From Scleroderma bovista (Eukaryota > Basidiomycota > Agaricomycetes > Boletales > Sclerodermataceae): a stretch of DNA of 64,000 nt. Below are positions 35,334 through 45,170 of the stretch, piece by piece. The position numbers and the translations under genes are program-made. The notes under the pieces are model-generated. The model was not told where the DNA came from. It made no database searches and saw only the letters and a program-made list of their open reading frames with translations. The stretch's first letter is position 1; each line of letters opens with the position of its first letter. The DNA is taken from NCBI GenBank assembly GCA_037178675.1, contig JAYMGJ010000671.1:1-64000 (forward strand), written 5' to 3'.

Positions 35334-37043
35334 TTAGCGTGAGAGGCTTTCTAAGGGGCCTGGCTTAGTCGGGTAGGCTTTGTGATAGTCGGCCACGAGT
35401 TCTGATGCGTGTCCTAGCTCGGTCGCGATCAACCAAGATGTTTCTTCGTCGGTACCTTCGTAACCAGCCCATCTAACTAGGTAAAGGAGTGGGCATTGGC
35501 GTCGACGTCGGTCGAACTTTGAGTCGAGGATCTCGGTGATCTCGAACTCGGGTTCGCCGTCGACTTCGATGGGAGGTGGTGGAGGTTGTGACCGATTCGG
35601 TATTGTATTCGGTGTCGCTGGTTCGAGTTGTGAGACATGGAAGACGGGATGGACAGCACGCATAGAGTCGGGGAGACGGATTGTGAATGATAGAGTGCCG
35701 ACTTGGGTGATGATTGGGTAGGGACCGAGATTCTTCTCGGAGAGTTTCTTTGACGGTCGGGTAGACCTAAAGTACTTGGCTTTGACGAATACTTGATCAC
35801 CGACTTTGAAATCGGGTGCGGGTGATCTTCTGGCGTCAGCAGGGCCTTGGTACCTTTTCTGGGCAGCAGCCATCTCTTCACGTAGGTACTCATGCAATGA
35901 CTCTAAGTCAACTGCGTATTCCCGTGCCCGAGCCGACGAGAGGTCGCGCTCGGGGTGCACAGCGAGGTTCGGGTGGTATCCTTTGTTCGCGAAGAACGGT
36001 GATACACCAGTCGTAGCGCTAGGGGCATTGTTGTAGGCGAACTCGGCGAGAGGTAAGAGATCCGACCAATTGTCCTGCTGGTAGTTGCAGTACATCCTGA
36101 GGTATTGCTCGAGTGTTTGGTTAGCTCGCTCGGTCTGTCCGTCACCTTCTGGGTGATAGCCCGAAGTGAAATGTAATTTCATATCTAGGGCCTTACCGAG
36201 TGATCGGAAGAAATGCGAGACGAACTCTGAGCCTCGGTCAGACGTTACATGCGCGGGGACGCCGTGCTTAGCGAAGACGTGGAGTAAGAAGAGCTGTGCG
36301 AGCTCGGGGGAGGTTATTGTGTCGTGGGTCGGGATGAATATGGCTTGCTTTGATAGTCGGTCAATGACTACCAGTATGGCTGTAAAGCCGGATGAGGATG
36401 GGAGTTGCTCGATGAAATCCATCGAGATGGAGTTCCATGGTCGGTCGGGGACCGGTAATTGCTTGAGCATCCCATAGGGTCGGTGACGTGGCGTCTTGGC
36501 TCGGGCGCAGGCCGTGCAGGACTTAACGTAGTCCTTCACGTAGGTACGAATGCCTGGCCATGTGTATTCGCGACGAATGAGCTCTAGGGTGCGGTTCTGA
36601 CCGAAGTGTCCCGATAGGGGATGGTCATGCTTGTATCTGAGAACACGAAGACGTAGGTCATCGGCCTCGGGGACGTACATGCGGCCATCGAGACGTAGGT
36701 AACCAGTCTCATCGGTCGACCATCGGGGATTCGAGGTGTCCGAGAGGTGGGCTTTAGCGATGGGATCGGTCGGGAGGTTGGCTAGGATATCGGCGTGGAG
36801 ACGCTCGACGTCCATGAGTGCACTAGCTCTGAGTACTGGGGCGTGTAGGCATGTCGCGCGAAGGGAGTTGGTGAGCTGTTCAGCCGTGAACACCGGTCGG
36901 AGGTTCTGTGGGTTGACTCGGGCGAAGCCCCTATCCCCCTCTTTGGGGTAGACGTCCCAGCGTCTAGTCAAGGCGTCGGGCTTTGCACCAAGTTTACCAG
37001 GTCGGAAACGAATGATCAGGTTAAAAGAAGATATTCTGACCAT
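35334..37043 (-). CDS. Chromovirus integrase with chromodomain
   Basis: It begins inside the RNase H-integrase junction (FNLIIRFRPGKLGAKPDALT). The zinc domain shows HPLSGHFGQNRTLELI and CTACARAK. The catalytic core shows SISMDFIEQLP, VTSDRGSEFVSHFFRSLG and the Glu in HPEGDGQTERANQTLEQYL. A GPY/F-type module follows (LGPYPIITQVGTLSFTIRLP). The C-terminus is a chromodomain (FEITEILDSKF ... LYLVRWAGYEGTDEETSWL), which in this group directs integration to marked chromatin. It overlaps the upstream pol frame by 28 nt in the -1 frame. The shift near 37030 has no canonical slippery site, so it is probably a one-base indel. Confidence 0.92.
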   Translation of the reverse strand: MVRISSFNLIIRFRPGKLGAKPDALTRRWDVYPKEGDRGFARVNPQNLRPVFTAEQLTNSLRATCLHAPVLRASALMDVERLHADILANLPTDPIAKAHLSDTSNPRWSTDETGYLRLDGRMYVPEADDLRLRVLRYKHDHPLSGHFGQNRTLELIRREYTWPGIRTYVKDYVKSCTACARAKTPRHRPYGMLKQLPVPDRPWNSISMDFIEQLPSSSGFTAILVVIDRLSKQAIFIPTHDTITSPELAQLFLLHVFAKHGVPAHVTSDRGSEFVSHFFRSLGKALDMKLHFTSGYHPEGDGQTERANQTLEQYLRMYCNYQQDNWSDLLPLAEFAYNNAPSATTGVSPFFANKGYHPNLAVHPERDLSSARAREYAVDLESLHEYLREEMAAAQKRYQGPADARRSPAPDFKVGDQVFVKAKYFRSTRPSKKLSEKNLGPYPIITQVGTLSFTIRLPDSMRAVHPVFHVSQLEPATPNTIPNRSQPPPPPIEVDGEPEFEITEILDSKFDRRRRQCPLLYLVRWAGYEGTDEETSWLIATELGHASELVADYHKAYPTKPGPLESLSR

Positions 37044-38986
37044 CGTGCTTGCCGACGGGTAAGAACCTTAGAGGTAGAAAAGTACTCCAAATTTTTATGG
37101 TCGGTCACGACGTCAATCGGGAAGGCAGGGCCCTCTAGATAATGACGCCAGGCCTTGAAGGCTTCGAAAATAGCGAGAAGTTCCTTGTCGTGTGTATCAT
37201 AGTTCAGCTCGGGCGCGGTCAGAGTGCGAGAGTAAAATGCAACCGGTCGTATCTCGCCATCCGAACCTGTGATGGATAGGATACCGGCGATCGCATAGTC
37301 CGAAGCGTCGGTCTCGACTGTTAGTTGGGCGCCTGGCTGGAAATGGGTGAGGATGGGAGCTGTGGTGAAAGCCTTCTTGAGTTGGTTGAATGACCGTCGG
37401 CAGACGTCGGAGAAATCCCAGGGGGCATCTTTCCGTGTCAACCGAGTTAAGGGAACCACTATATCGGAGTAATTGAAGATAAATCGACGGTAAAAGTTCG
37501 CGAAGCCCAGGAAGGACTGAATGTCCTTCACCTTGCGAGGTTCGGGCCAATCGCAGATTGTCTTGACTTTGTCTTGCGACATCGTCAAACCGTCGGGGGA
37601 AAGGAAGTACCCGAGGTACTCCACCGAGTCCGAATGGAACTCACACTTTTCGGGTTTGGCGTATAGCTTGTGCTGGCGAAGTCGCCGAAGCACTTCCCGA
37701 ACGTGTTCAGTATGGTCCTCCATGTTGTCCGAGTAGACTAAGATGTCGTCGAGGTAGACTACGACGCAGACATCGAGCATGTCTGCGAAGACCGAGTTGA
37801 CAAATCGTTGAAAAGCTGCAGGGGCATTGGTGAGACCGAAGGGCATCACCTGCCACTCGTACGAGCCGTAGCGAGTCCTGAAGGCGGTTTTCCACTCATC
37901 ACCTTCGGCAATGCGAACCAGGTGGTAAGCATGTCTCAGGTCGATTTTAGTATAGACCTTTGCCCGACTCGGAGAGTCGAGTAGGTCGGAGATGAGAGGT
38001 AGAGGGTACCGATCCTTCTTTGATATTTTGTTGAGTCCTCGGTAGTCGACGCAGAGTCGGAGAGAGCCGTCCTTCTTCTTGACGAAGAGGACAGGGGCTG
38101 CATGGGAGGATGAGGTCGGACGGATGAAACCAAAGCGTAGGTTTTCGTCGATGAATGCCCGAAGGGTTTCGAGCTCGACGGGGGAGAGAGAGTAGAGTCT
38201 ACCGGGCGGTAGAGGCGCTCCTTCTTCCAGTTCTATCTTGAGGTCATGTTCCCGATGAGGCGCGAGTACCGATGCTTTCGCCTTGCTAAAGACGTCGGCA
38301 AAGTCGTGGTATGCCTCGGGGACAGAGGAGAGGTCGGGAGTAGCGTCGACCGACGCAGCACGAAAGCTACCGTCAGGCTTCAGCTGGATAGAGAACTGTT
38401 GAGAGCCATCTAGCTGACAAGCCTTCAGAAAGGCTGCAGCGTTGATGAGAGCGATAGGAGGTGCCCGAAGACCGGGAGCCTGAGGCGAGTCGGTCGGGGA
38501 AGGAGACGAGACTGACGTAACGTCGAGTCTCAGCGCGCTCGGTGAGGGCGCTACAGGGTCGGGGAGTGAGCTCGGGGTTGGCACTTGCTGCGTAGATGTT
38601 CTGAACTTGATACTGCTCAGTACCCAGTCAATCGACGGATTGTATCGGGTGAGCCAGTTGTGTCCGAGAACGATCTTACAGTCAGAGTCCAACGGGGTGA
38701 CATAAAATGTCATCGGGGTGACGTCGCCAGAGGGAAAACGGATAGGTAGATCGGTTGCTTCGGTGATTATGGTGGTGGTGGTACCGTCGAATAGACGGAG
38801 AACGATCGGGGATACCGAGTAACGTGAAAGAGTGTTCATATTGGCAAATGACGGATCTACAAAACAGTGGGTAGAACCCGAATCTACTAACGCAGGAAAG
38901 GAAGGCATAGTATGGTCAACGATTGTTACAGAGGGTCGGAGAGAATTTGGATCGGAAAGAGCGGCTGCGTTGAGTCGGGCCTCCAT
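37016..38986 (-). CDS. Chromovirus protease, reverse transcriptase and RNase H
   Basis: The protease shows FPALVDSGSTHCFVDPSF and KIVLGHNWLTRYNPSIDW. The reverse transcriptase shows FVKKKDGSLRLCVDYRGLNK, MPFGLTNAPAAFQRFVN and the catalytic VVYLDDILVYSDN. RNase H shows LTVETDASDYAIAGILS and DKELLAIFEAFKAW. The open frame continues upstream of the listed ATG to the A7 run at 39049-39055, so expression by -1 frameshift from gag is possible. It ends at EYLLLT with a stop caused by the shift that separates it from integrase. Confidence 0.93.
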   Translation of the reverse strand: MEARLNAAALSDPNSLRPSVTIVDHTMPSFPALVDSGSTHCFVDPSFANMNTLSRYSVSPIVLRLFDGTTTTIITEATDLPIRFPSGDVTPMTFYVTPLDSDCKIVLGHNWLTRYNPSIDWVLSSIKFRTSTQQVPTPSSLPDPVAPSPSALRLDVTSVSSPSPTDSPQAPGLRAPPIALINAAAFLKACQLDGSQQFSIQLKPDGSFRAASVDATPDLSSVPEAYHDFADVFSKAKASVLAPHREHDLKIELEEGAPLPPGRLYSLSPVELETLRAFIDENLRFGFIRPTSSSHAAPVLFVKKKDGSLRLCVDYRGLNKISKKDRYPLPLISDLLDSPSRAKVYTKIDLRHAYHLVRIAEGDEWKTAFRTRYGSYEWQVMPFGLTNAPAAFQRFVNSVFADMLDVCVVVYLDDILVYSDNMEDHTEHVREVLRRLRQHKLYAKPEKCEFHSDSVEYLGYFLSPDGLTMSQDKVKTICDWPEPRKVKDIQSFLGFANFYRRFIFNYSDIVVPLTRLTRKDAPWDFSDVCRRSFNQLKKAFTTAPILTHFQPGAQLTVETDASDYAIAGILSITGSDGEIRPVAFYSRTLTAPELNYDTHDKELLAIFEAFKAWRHYLEGPAFPIDVVTDHKNLEYFSTSKVLTRRQARWSEYLLLT

Positions 38987-39045
38987 AGGTGCACAGTCGG
39001 GAACAACGCAACTCCCACTCTGTGCGGAGTCTCGGGAGTTGCTAT

Positions 39046-40389
39046 CTATTTTTTTGCCTCGGTGGAGGCCGTCGGTTTGGCTTCCGACGTGGTGTTCGTA
39101 GTGGTGGTGGTAGCCGCCCTAGCCTTGGCTGCTCGAGAGCCTGACTTGGGGCAGTCCTTGGCCTTGTGGCCAGTTGCACCACAGAACATGCACAGATTCA
39201 TGTCGAACCTGCGCTTGCGTTCCTCTGAGGTCAGCTTGCCGTCCTTGCCGAGCTTGTCCGAAAGCTCAGTAGTCTTGCCCGACTTGTTAGTTTTCTGAGT
39301 CGGGGTTGACGACGAAGAGGACTGGGCAGCGTTGCCCGAGGATTTACCCTTATCGGTTTTACCCGACTTGGTGTTGGGGGTGTTGGTACTAGTGTTGGTA
39401 GAGGTCTTGTTCTGACGAGCGACCTCTTCCTTGCGTTCCCAATATCGGGCGTCGATCTCCTGGGTGAGGACGCGAAGACCGTTCAGAGTGCGCGGTTTAC
39501 CGACGCGGCTGATCTCGTCCTTGATTCGGTCGGGGAGACCTGTGTAGAAGTGATGACGCAAGGCGCCATCGCCGTAGCCCCGAATCTGGGACGCGATACG
39601 GTTGAAGTCAACCACGTATCTGTTGGCACGATGGTTTTCCTTCATGCGGAGGTGGTCGAGCTGATGCTCAGCGTCGGCAACAGGGTCGTGAGGACCGAAG
39701 GTGGTTTGGAGTTCAATGACGAACTCTTCCCAATCGGTCATCCAGATCGGACGGTTGTGGGGGTCTCCTGCACCGAGTAGGTCTGGCTCGAACCATTCGA
39801 GAGCCATTCCTTTCAGATAGGATTGCGCGAATGTGACCTTGGTTCGGTCAGTACGAAACGCCTTCGGTCGGTCCTGGAAGTTGAGCTCGCACTGGACTAA
39901 GAATGTGCGCAACTTCTTTGGATCGGTCCCGTCGAAGGTGTCGGGTTCGCGCACCTTGGTGCGAGACGAAGACTCGGACGAGCGCGAAGATCGCGCGAGT
40001 CTGTCGATAGCGATGGAGAGGTTATTGAAAATGACTAGACCGGCCTCTTCTTGGTCGGGGATGCCCTCAATAGGGTCTTCACCGCCATCATCAGGGTTTG
40101 GGTCGTCGGGACCATCACCGCCGGGACCACCGTCACCGGGGCCATTGTCATCGGGATGGTCATCACCTAGGTCATCGCCGAGGTCTTCGACGAAGGCCCC
40201 AGGTGGGCGACGCTGAGCGGGGGAGGAGGCTCTCCGAGCGGAGAAGCCTTGGAACTGGGAGACAGAGTCGGGTGAGCGCCTGAGGCTAGTCAAGGCGCTC
40301 AAAGCAGCTGCCCGACGAGTGTCGGACGCTGAGGGTTCTGGGTTGTTTGCGCGAGCAGTGCGCGAGCGGGTTTGGATTGTCCTGGACAT
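39046..40389 (-). CDS. Chromovirus gag
   Basis: It has 447 residues. The Asp/Gly/Pro-rich segment DDNGPGDGGPGGDG is followed by a capsid-like region (KLRTFLVQCELNFQDRPKAF, RANRYVVDFNRIASQIRGYG, LRHHFYTGLPDRIKDEIS). A CCHC zinc knuckle CMFCGATGHKAKDC lies near the C-terminus. ATG 40389 is 42 bases inside the 5' LTR end. The reading frame is intact. Its TAG stop (39046-39048) directly follows a run of seven A. Confidence 0.93.
   Translation of the reverse strand: MSRTIQTRSRTARANNPEPSASDTRRAAALSALTSLRRSPDSVSQFQGFSARRASSPAQRRPPGAFVEDLGDDLGDDHPDDNGPGDGGPGGDGPDDPNPDDGGEDPIEGIPDQEEAGLVIFNNLSIAIDRLARSSRSSESSSRTKVREPDTFDGTDPKKLRTFLVQCELNFQDRPKAFRTDRTKVTFAQSYLKGMALEWFEPDLLGAGDPHNRPIWMTDWEEFVIELQTTFGPHDPVADAEHQLDHLRMKENHRANRYVVDFNRIASQIRGYGDGALRHHFYTGLPDRIKDEISRVGKPRTLNGLRVLTQEIDARYWERKEEVARQNKTSTNTSTNTPNTKSGKTDKGKSSGNAAQSSSSSTPTQKTNKSGKTTELSDKLGKDGKLTSEERKRRFDMNLCMFCGATGHKAKDCPKSGSRAAKARAATTTTTNTTSEAKPTASTEAKK
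39049..39055 (-). other. Candidate -1 frameshift site between gag and pol
   Basis: On the minus strand GCAAAAAAATAG holds seven A immediately before the gag stop. A -1 slip on A-AAA-AAA enters a frame that stays open into the protease. This fits the common -1 relation of gag and pol in Ty3/gypsy elements. I did not identify a downstream pseudoknot. Confidence 0.5.
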
Positions 40390-40417
40390 AGATGGTTGTG
40401 AACTCGTACAAGACTCG

Positions 40418-40428
40418 AGTTCGAATAT
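40418..40428 (-). other. Self-priming type primer-binding site
   Basis: Two bases after the 5' LTR, the minus strand reads ATATTCGAACT. It is the exact complement of AGTTCGAATAT in the LTR (plus 40661-40671), which lies at the expected RNA 5' end, 34 bases from the start of TATAAATA. This is the Tf1-like arrangement, in which the first 11 bases of the RNA prime reverse transcription. No TGG tRNA-type site is present. Confidence 0.65.
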
Positions 40429-40430
40429 AC

Positions 40431-41053
40431 TGTCAAGACCGGTTCTTCACCGATCTGATCTCTACGAGGGGTCAGGGGGTCAGGGGTTGGTCTAGCGGTA
40501 AGACCGAGATGCTACGTAGCGTAGTCGCGCTTCCCGAGTAATAGGAAGGCCGACCGAGGGTCTGACGGAGAGTCCGAGGGTAAACGGTCTACGACCGAGT
40601 GCTTGCACGAGACAGAGACGGAGAGTGCGCAGGGAGAACAGATGAGAAGTATCTTATTCGATATTCGAACTGAACTACAACAGACCGAGTATCTAGGTAT
40701 TTATACTGAGTGGAACGGATGAGGCGATGTACGGGAAGTCGGGATTACCGACGAATGACGAGCGCAGTCGCGCTGCGCGCTGAGTAAGTACGGTAAGTGC
40801 GATAACCGGATTACCGATGAGTATCGTATTAGTAATGCAACGGGACGGGAACGTATAGTAACCGGAAACAAGAAAGGAAACATATTAGGTAATAGTACAG
40901 AGAGACAGAACGGACAACGCGCTCACCGATCGGTGGCGATTCAGGACAGATAGCAAGAAACGGAAAAGGGAGTACATACAATAGACGGACGGCGAACGCG
41001 TGGACGCGATCAGACAATAGGGTACAGGGTGATCGGATGTCACGGTCGTGACA
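40431..41053 (-). repeat. Chromovirus 5' LTR (623 bp)
   Basis: It has the same ends as the 3' LTR and a perfect length match. It contains the promoter (40698-40705) and the presumed transcription start. It differs from the other LTR at five sites, one of them a CpG decayed here. Confidence 0.95.
40698..40705 (-). promoter_or_regulatory. TATA box of the chromovirus promoter
   Basis: TATAAATA on the minus strand, 34 bases upstream of AGTTCGAATAT (40671 going down). That sequence is the start predicted from complementarity with the primer-binding site. Confidence 0.6.
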
Positions 41054-41066
41054 GCCTCGCCGCCAT

Positions 41067-41663
41067 GTGCATCACTTAGTGACCTTGCTCAACAATGAAG
41101 GGTATCAACTTGTCCACCAAGGCATTATTGACAACTCGCCTTACTCCCATTCCAAAATCAACACCATACTAAATCTCTCCAACAGCATCCAAAGGCTCGA
41201 TGTTGTGGTCTCCCAAAAAAGCATGGGTCTACCACCTATTTTTCACTTCCACAGCACCACAGTTATGAATTTCATCTTGCCTGATCACATTTTCTGTGCT
41301 TACCTGGCTCTCACGTTCCGTGGCCTCTCAATGGTTAATCCAGGACCCTTATATGTGGGTCGCTGTGGTTGTAACACTTTTAATGCTCTAAGGAAATACG
41401 CGGAACGGGGTTTTTGCTATATTAACCAGTGTGCTGAAGTGCATCAGTACAACATCTCATGCAAAACATCGCCACGTACGCTGGCTGATGGACGAGGCAT
41501 GTGGGTGGATATAAAAAGACTCCCTCGTGTGTCTGTTTCCTCTAAAGACATTTTTGTGTGTTTTGGATGTATGGATGTTTGTTGGATATTAGGAGGAATG
41601 GTTTGCAATACCGAGTGTGCTTTGTTGACTCCTCAGATCACTGTAATTGAGGATGCTTCATAA
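41067..41663 (+). pseudogene. Hypothetical protein gene fragment cut by the chromovirus
   Basis: It is an open frame of 198 codons without repeats. Segments such as FHFHSTTVMNFILPDHIF, NALRKYAERGFCYINQC and LADGRGMWVDIKRLPRVS look like a real protein. It starts 13 bases after the right LTR end, so the 5' part is probably missing. The left flank of the chromovirus does not carry the other half. Family not recognised. Confidence 0.4.
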
Positions 41664-41937
41664 GTCTGCACTAATTCACCTAAATACAAATCTGACACTC
41701 TCATGGAGGAATATGCTTGCCAGGCCAAGGTTCTTGGGGAGCAAGAATAGGCCTTATTAATTTGTGGAGAGTGAAATGGTTGGTAATCGGTAGATGACGA
41801 TGTAACTGTACAGTGGGCCTTATGTGTTAGACAAGGTGTTTGCCATCTGCGGCGGCGCAGTTCTAGTTTATTACAGTTGCGGACAATCAAACACGACAAT
41901 TTTGGAGAATGAATTTTTATGGGACCACAAACCACCA

Positions 41938-42201
41938 CACACCGGGGATTTCAAGATTTTCCGGCAGTTTATAGTGCATTGAAAATGACAAATGACAAAA
42001 TTTAAATTTTACTTTCACATTTTAATGCCCTTAAAATTTGAATTATAGCAGTAGTTTGAGATTTTAATGGCAGTAAAATTTGAATCACAACAATAATTTT
42101 AAATTTTAATGCAAGTAAAATGTGAAAGTAAAATTTAAAACTATCATTTGTCATTTTCAATGCACTGTAAACGGCCGGAAAATCTTGAAATCCCCAGTGT
42201 G
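41938..42201. mobile_element. Fold-back MITE with about 85-bp inverted repeats
   Basis: The left arm CACACCGGGGATTTCAAGAT and the right arm (reverse complement) CACACTGGGGATTTCAAGAT stay alike for about 85 bp, through TGCATTGAAAATGACAAATG and AAATTTTACTTTCACATTTT. The AT-rich centre is about 90 bp. Flanking trinucleotides are CCA on both sides, a candidate 3-bp target duplication. There is no coding capacity. Confidence 0.75.
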
Positions 42202-42381
42202 CCAGGGATTCATTTTGTGTATAGATTGTGTTTGTTGGTCACTAGTAGAAGCAATTTGCATGAGCAGAATTTTGACAAATGTCCAAACAAGGTTGGGAAC
42301 AGCCAAAATTTTGGCAGTCCCACAAAAAAATCGCTAAAATTATGAAAAAATCACCAATTGACTCCTTTTCATTAGTAGTGT

Positions 42382-43707
42382 ATGATTCCATCGAGATACT
42401 GGAGCAAAACTGCACCAGTTTTTTACAAAAAAATTGGTGATTTGGTGCACACACGATTACATCAGCATATTTGTAAGCGGTTCTCGACTCTGCAGCACGA
42501 AATCGAAATCACCCTGAACTTTCAAGACGACATCAATGTCTTAGGCCCATGCATACATTATGAACTATCTGATGGCTCATATGAGACCATACCTGAGAAC
42601 CCTGGAATCCATTGTTTTGTGTGGGAACACTGCAATGATGTCAATCGTGTTCTCCATCGATTGAAGCATGCTGGTGCAACCATATCTGCCAAGAAGCTCT
42701 TTGCATGTCGACTGGATGTCATCATTGTCAGACAAACATGTAATTACAAAGGATGCATCCCAGATGACACAAAAGTCTCCAAGATTTGGAACTGGCCCCC
42801 ATGTCAAAATAGGACTGAAGTCCATGGGTTTCTTGGCACAGCAGGAATGGTTCGGATATGGATCAAAGACTTCTCCACCATCTCTTGCCCTCTTGTCCAA
42901 CTCACAAGGAACAATGTACCATTTGTCTGGGGAGAGCAAGAGCAAGCAGCTATGGATGCTCTCAAGTCTGCTGTTGTTGCCTCACCTGCAATTCACCCAC
43001 TTGACTACTCATCCTCTAATGAAGTAATTCTGCTGACAACTCATCTCACATTGTGGCTGGATACATTCTCTCTCAAGTCAATGGTGATGGAAAGCACTGT
43101 CCTGCCCATTTTGGTTCCATCATGTGGAATGAGTGTGAATCACAGTTCTCACAAGCCAAACTTGAACTTTATGGCCTATTTTGTGTGCTCAGAGCAGTCA
43201 AAGTCTGGATCATTGGCATCAAGAATTTCATCATAGAAGTTGATGCACAATACATCAAAGGAATGCTGAACAACCCCAACATTCAGCCAAATGCATCCAT
43301 GAACCGATGGCTAGCAGGTATTCAGACTTTCAATTTTAAATTGTGACATGTTTCTGCTACCAAGCATCAAGGCCCCAATGGGTTATCTAGACAACAGAAG
43401 GCTGAAGAAGACGAAGAAGATGAGGAGAGTGAAGAAGAAGTTGATGAATGAATTGATGAGGTTTTAGGATGTGGCCTATGGGTCGCAGGAGGACTGTCAG
43501 ATGGAAGGCTGGGAGGATGTGTTGAGAACAGAGTCTCTGTCTTTTCAATAAGGAAAGGAGAGGAGAATGGCACTGACATTAAACTACCAACAGATGATAA
43601 CACACAGAAACATGACAATGACTTGCAATTGATTGCCCAGTATCTTCAGACTCTAGTGTTCCCATCCCACATCACTGACAAGCAGTGAACTCAACTCATC
43701 CAACACA
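42382..43707 (+). pseudogene. Ty3/gypsy reverse transcriptase-RNase H fragment
   Basis: It starts after the catalytic RT motif. It contains FVWEHCNDVNRVLHRLKHAG, VHGFLGTAGMVRIWIKDFS, CPLVQLTRNNVPFVWGEQEQ, then after a frameshift near 43035 AGYILSQVNGDG, KLELYGLFCVLRAVKVW and VDAQYIKGMLNNP. In-frame TGA codons lie at 43344, 43449 and 43686, with no other stops in the last part. The frame resumes beyond the hAT insertion at 51568 with the integrase zinc domain. The missing 5' part lies toward the MITE. It is the oldest layer of this nest. Confidence 0.88.
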
Positions 43708-45170
43708 CTAGACACTAGTGTTGCCGCAGTTCCGGTCAAAAGCCAGTTTGTAACCAAAACTATCATGTGGTTTAAACCAAACCAATGTAAACAAGACCCT
43801 GGGAATGTCCCAATTTGGAACTGATTGGTTAAGTCCTGGTTTCAGTTTATAACCGGTCTTTGACCATACCCTGAGTCCTACTCATAATGCTTAGCGCTAC
43901 CAGTGACCAGTGACCAGTGACCACACATAATACGGTTCAACGTTGCAACCCCATACGAGAATGCCGATCCGTGCTTGCAAAGCATCAGTGATGCTTATCA
44001 TCCGGGGTCACCCGGTACCTCATTCCTGGCAAGTGGGATTTCTTGACCACACCGTAAGGTCCTATCTCACAGTTCATAACTGATTTCCCTAATCGCCTAG
44101 CTCGCCCATCATCTGCACAGTGCACTGCAAGAAATTTTCAACTACAGTTCATCTCGGGTATGGCTGACCTGCGTAGGTCATAGGTACACCCCCACTCATG
44201 ATGCTGAAGATGACAACTGTGACGACTGACATGTGGCACACTCCCCAGTTCCCACCGCCTCTGGCAAGTAGATTTCTTGTGCTTGTCCTCAATAGCGGCT
44301 GACAAACTTTGTTTCTTTGACTTGAACCAACATCTTTTGTGTGCGACACTAAAAGCTATGATGGTATGACCTGTTTTTCTCTCTTTCCCATCACAATCTC
44401 ATTCTGCATATCCCTCTAACTTGTGCCGCCCCAGGGAGCTTGGCCGACGACCAAATGGACTCCTATTGCCATTGAGTCCACACAATAAGTACTATGTACT
44501 ACTTAGTACGTACATATGGCAGTCATGATGCGTGCCATTGAAGACACTTTGCAGAATGTGGCATGGCTGCCGACTGATGCAGTCTATTTTAGATCTTGCT
44601 TTGGGCAAAGATGGGCCCATGATTCCCTGTTCAGTGGAATAGGAGGTGCTTACCGATCAATGCTCCATTTTCGAAGAACGTAATGTGGGAGCCGCTTCTG
44701 CTTGTAGTGCCCTCTGCAGAATGGTACCGTGGGCTGGAGAAACATGCGGTAAGTCCTGGTGATCTGTGCTTGGACCCCTTGCCCTGGTTCACCTGTCACT
44801 CCAGGAGTTCACTTCTCATTGCTGTAGTATTTCATCCATACACACCTGACCTCTACCATGGCAAACAACATTACCCTTCGATTCAGAGTAGCTCATTGCA
44901 AATTTGCGATAACCGCTGTGGTTGCATTGGGGGCCAGGTAATCGGTACGATACGATCTTGATTCTCGAATCTTGATTATCAATTTGTCATGACTTACCTT
45001 TTTTTTTACAACATTCGGAGCTCCACACCCGCTGTGCGCTATATAGATCATTTGACCATCAATGGGGCTTTTGGCCTCATGTCTGGTTTTATATTTAGGT
45101 GCACAGTTCTAGTGCCCGCCTTCAGTTATATATACGATTTGACTTGGGTCCTTTCACCCTAGAACCCATC

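Larger units (their letters stand above)
33380..41053 (-). mobile_element. Chromodomain Ty3/gypsy retrotransposon, nearly complete (7,674 bp)
   Basis: It has two 623-bp LTRs with five differences, then gag, pol (protease, reverse transcriptase, RNase H, integrase with chromodomain) and an antisense accessory gene between pol and the 3' LTR. The plus strand shows the 3' LTR at left. The polypurine tract TAAGAGGGGGATAC (minus) adjoins the 3' LTR at 34003-34016. CpG is far more frequent here than in neighbouring elements, consistent with youth. The flanks AGTAA (33375-33379) and GCCTC (41054-41058) do not match. One frameshift lies in pol. The chromodomain and the self-priming arrangement suggest the Tf1/sushi-like chromoviruses. 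Confidence 0.92.

Noticed and set aside
34687..35337. Overlapping 216-codon Arg/Gly-rich frame in the chromovirus accessory gene
   Set aside because: It is the shadow of the GC-rich, charged coding frame; the cysteine cluster and splice phase support the other frame.
37016..37043. A second programmed -1 frameshift between RNase H and integrase
   Set aside because: The local TATCTTCTTTTAACC does not form a slippery heptamer in the incoming frame, and gypsy pol is normally continuous here. A one-base indel is simpler.
44683..44961. Extra ORF in the hAT element upstream of the transposase
   Set aside because: Short, without motifs and out of context; more likely subterminal non-coding DNA.
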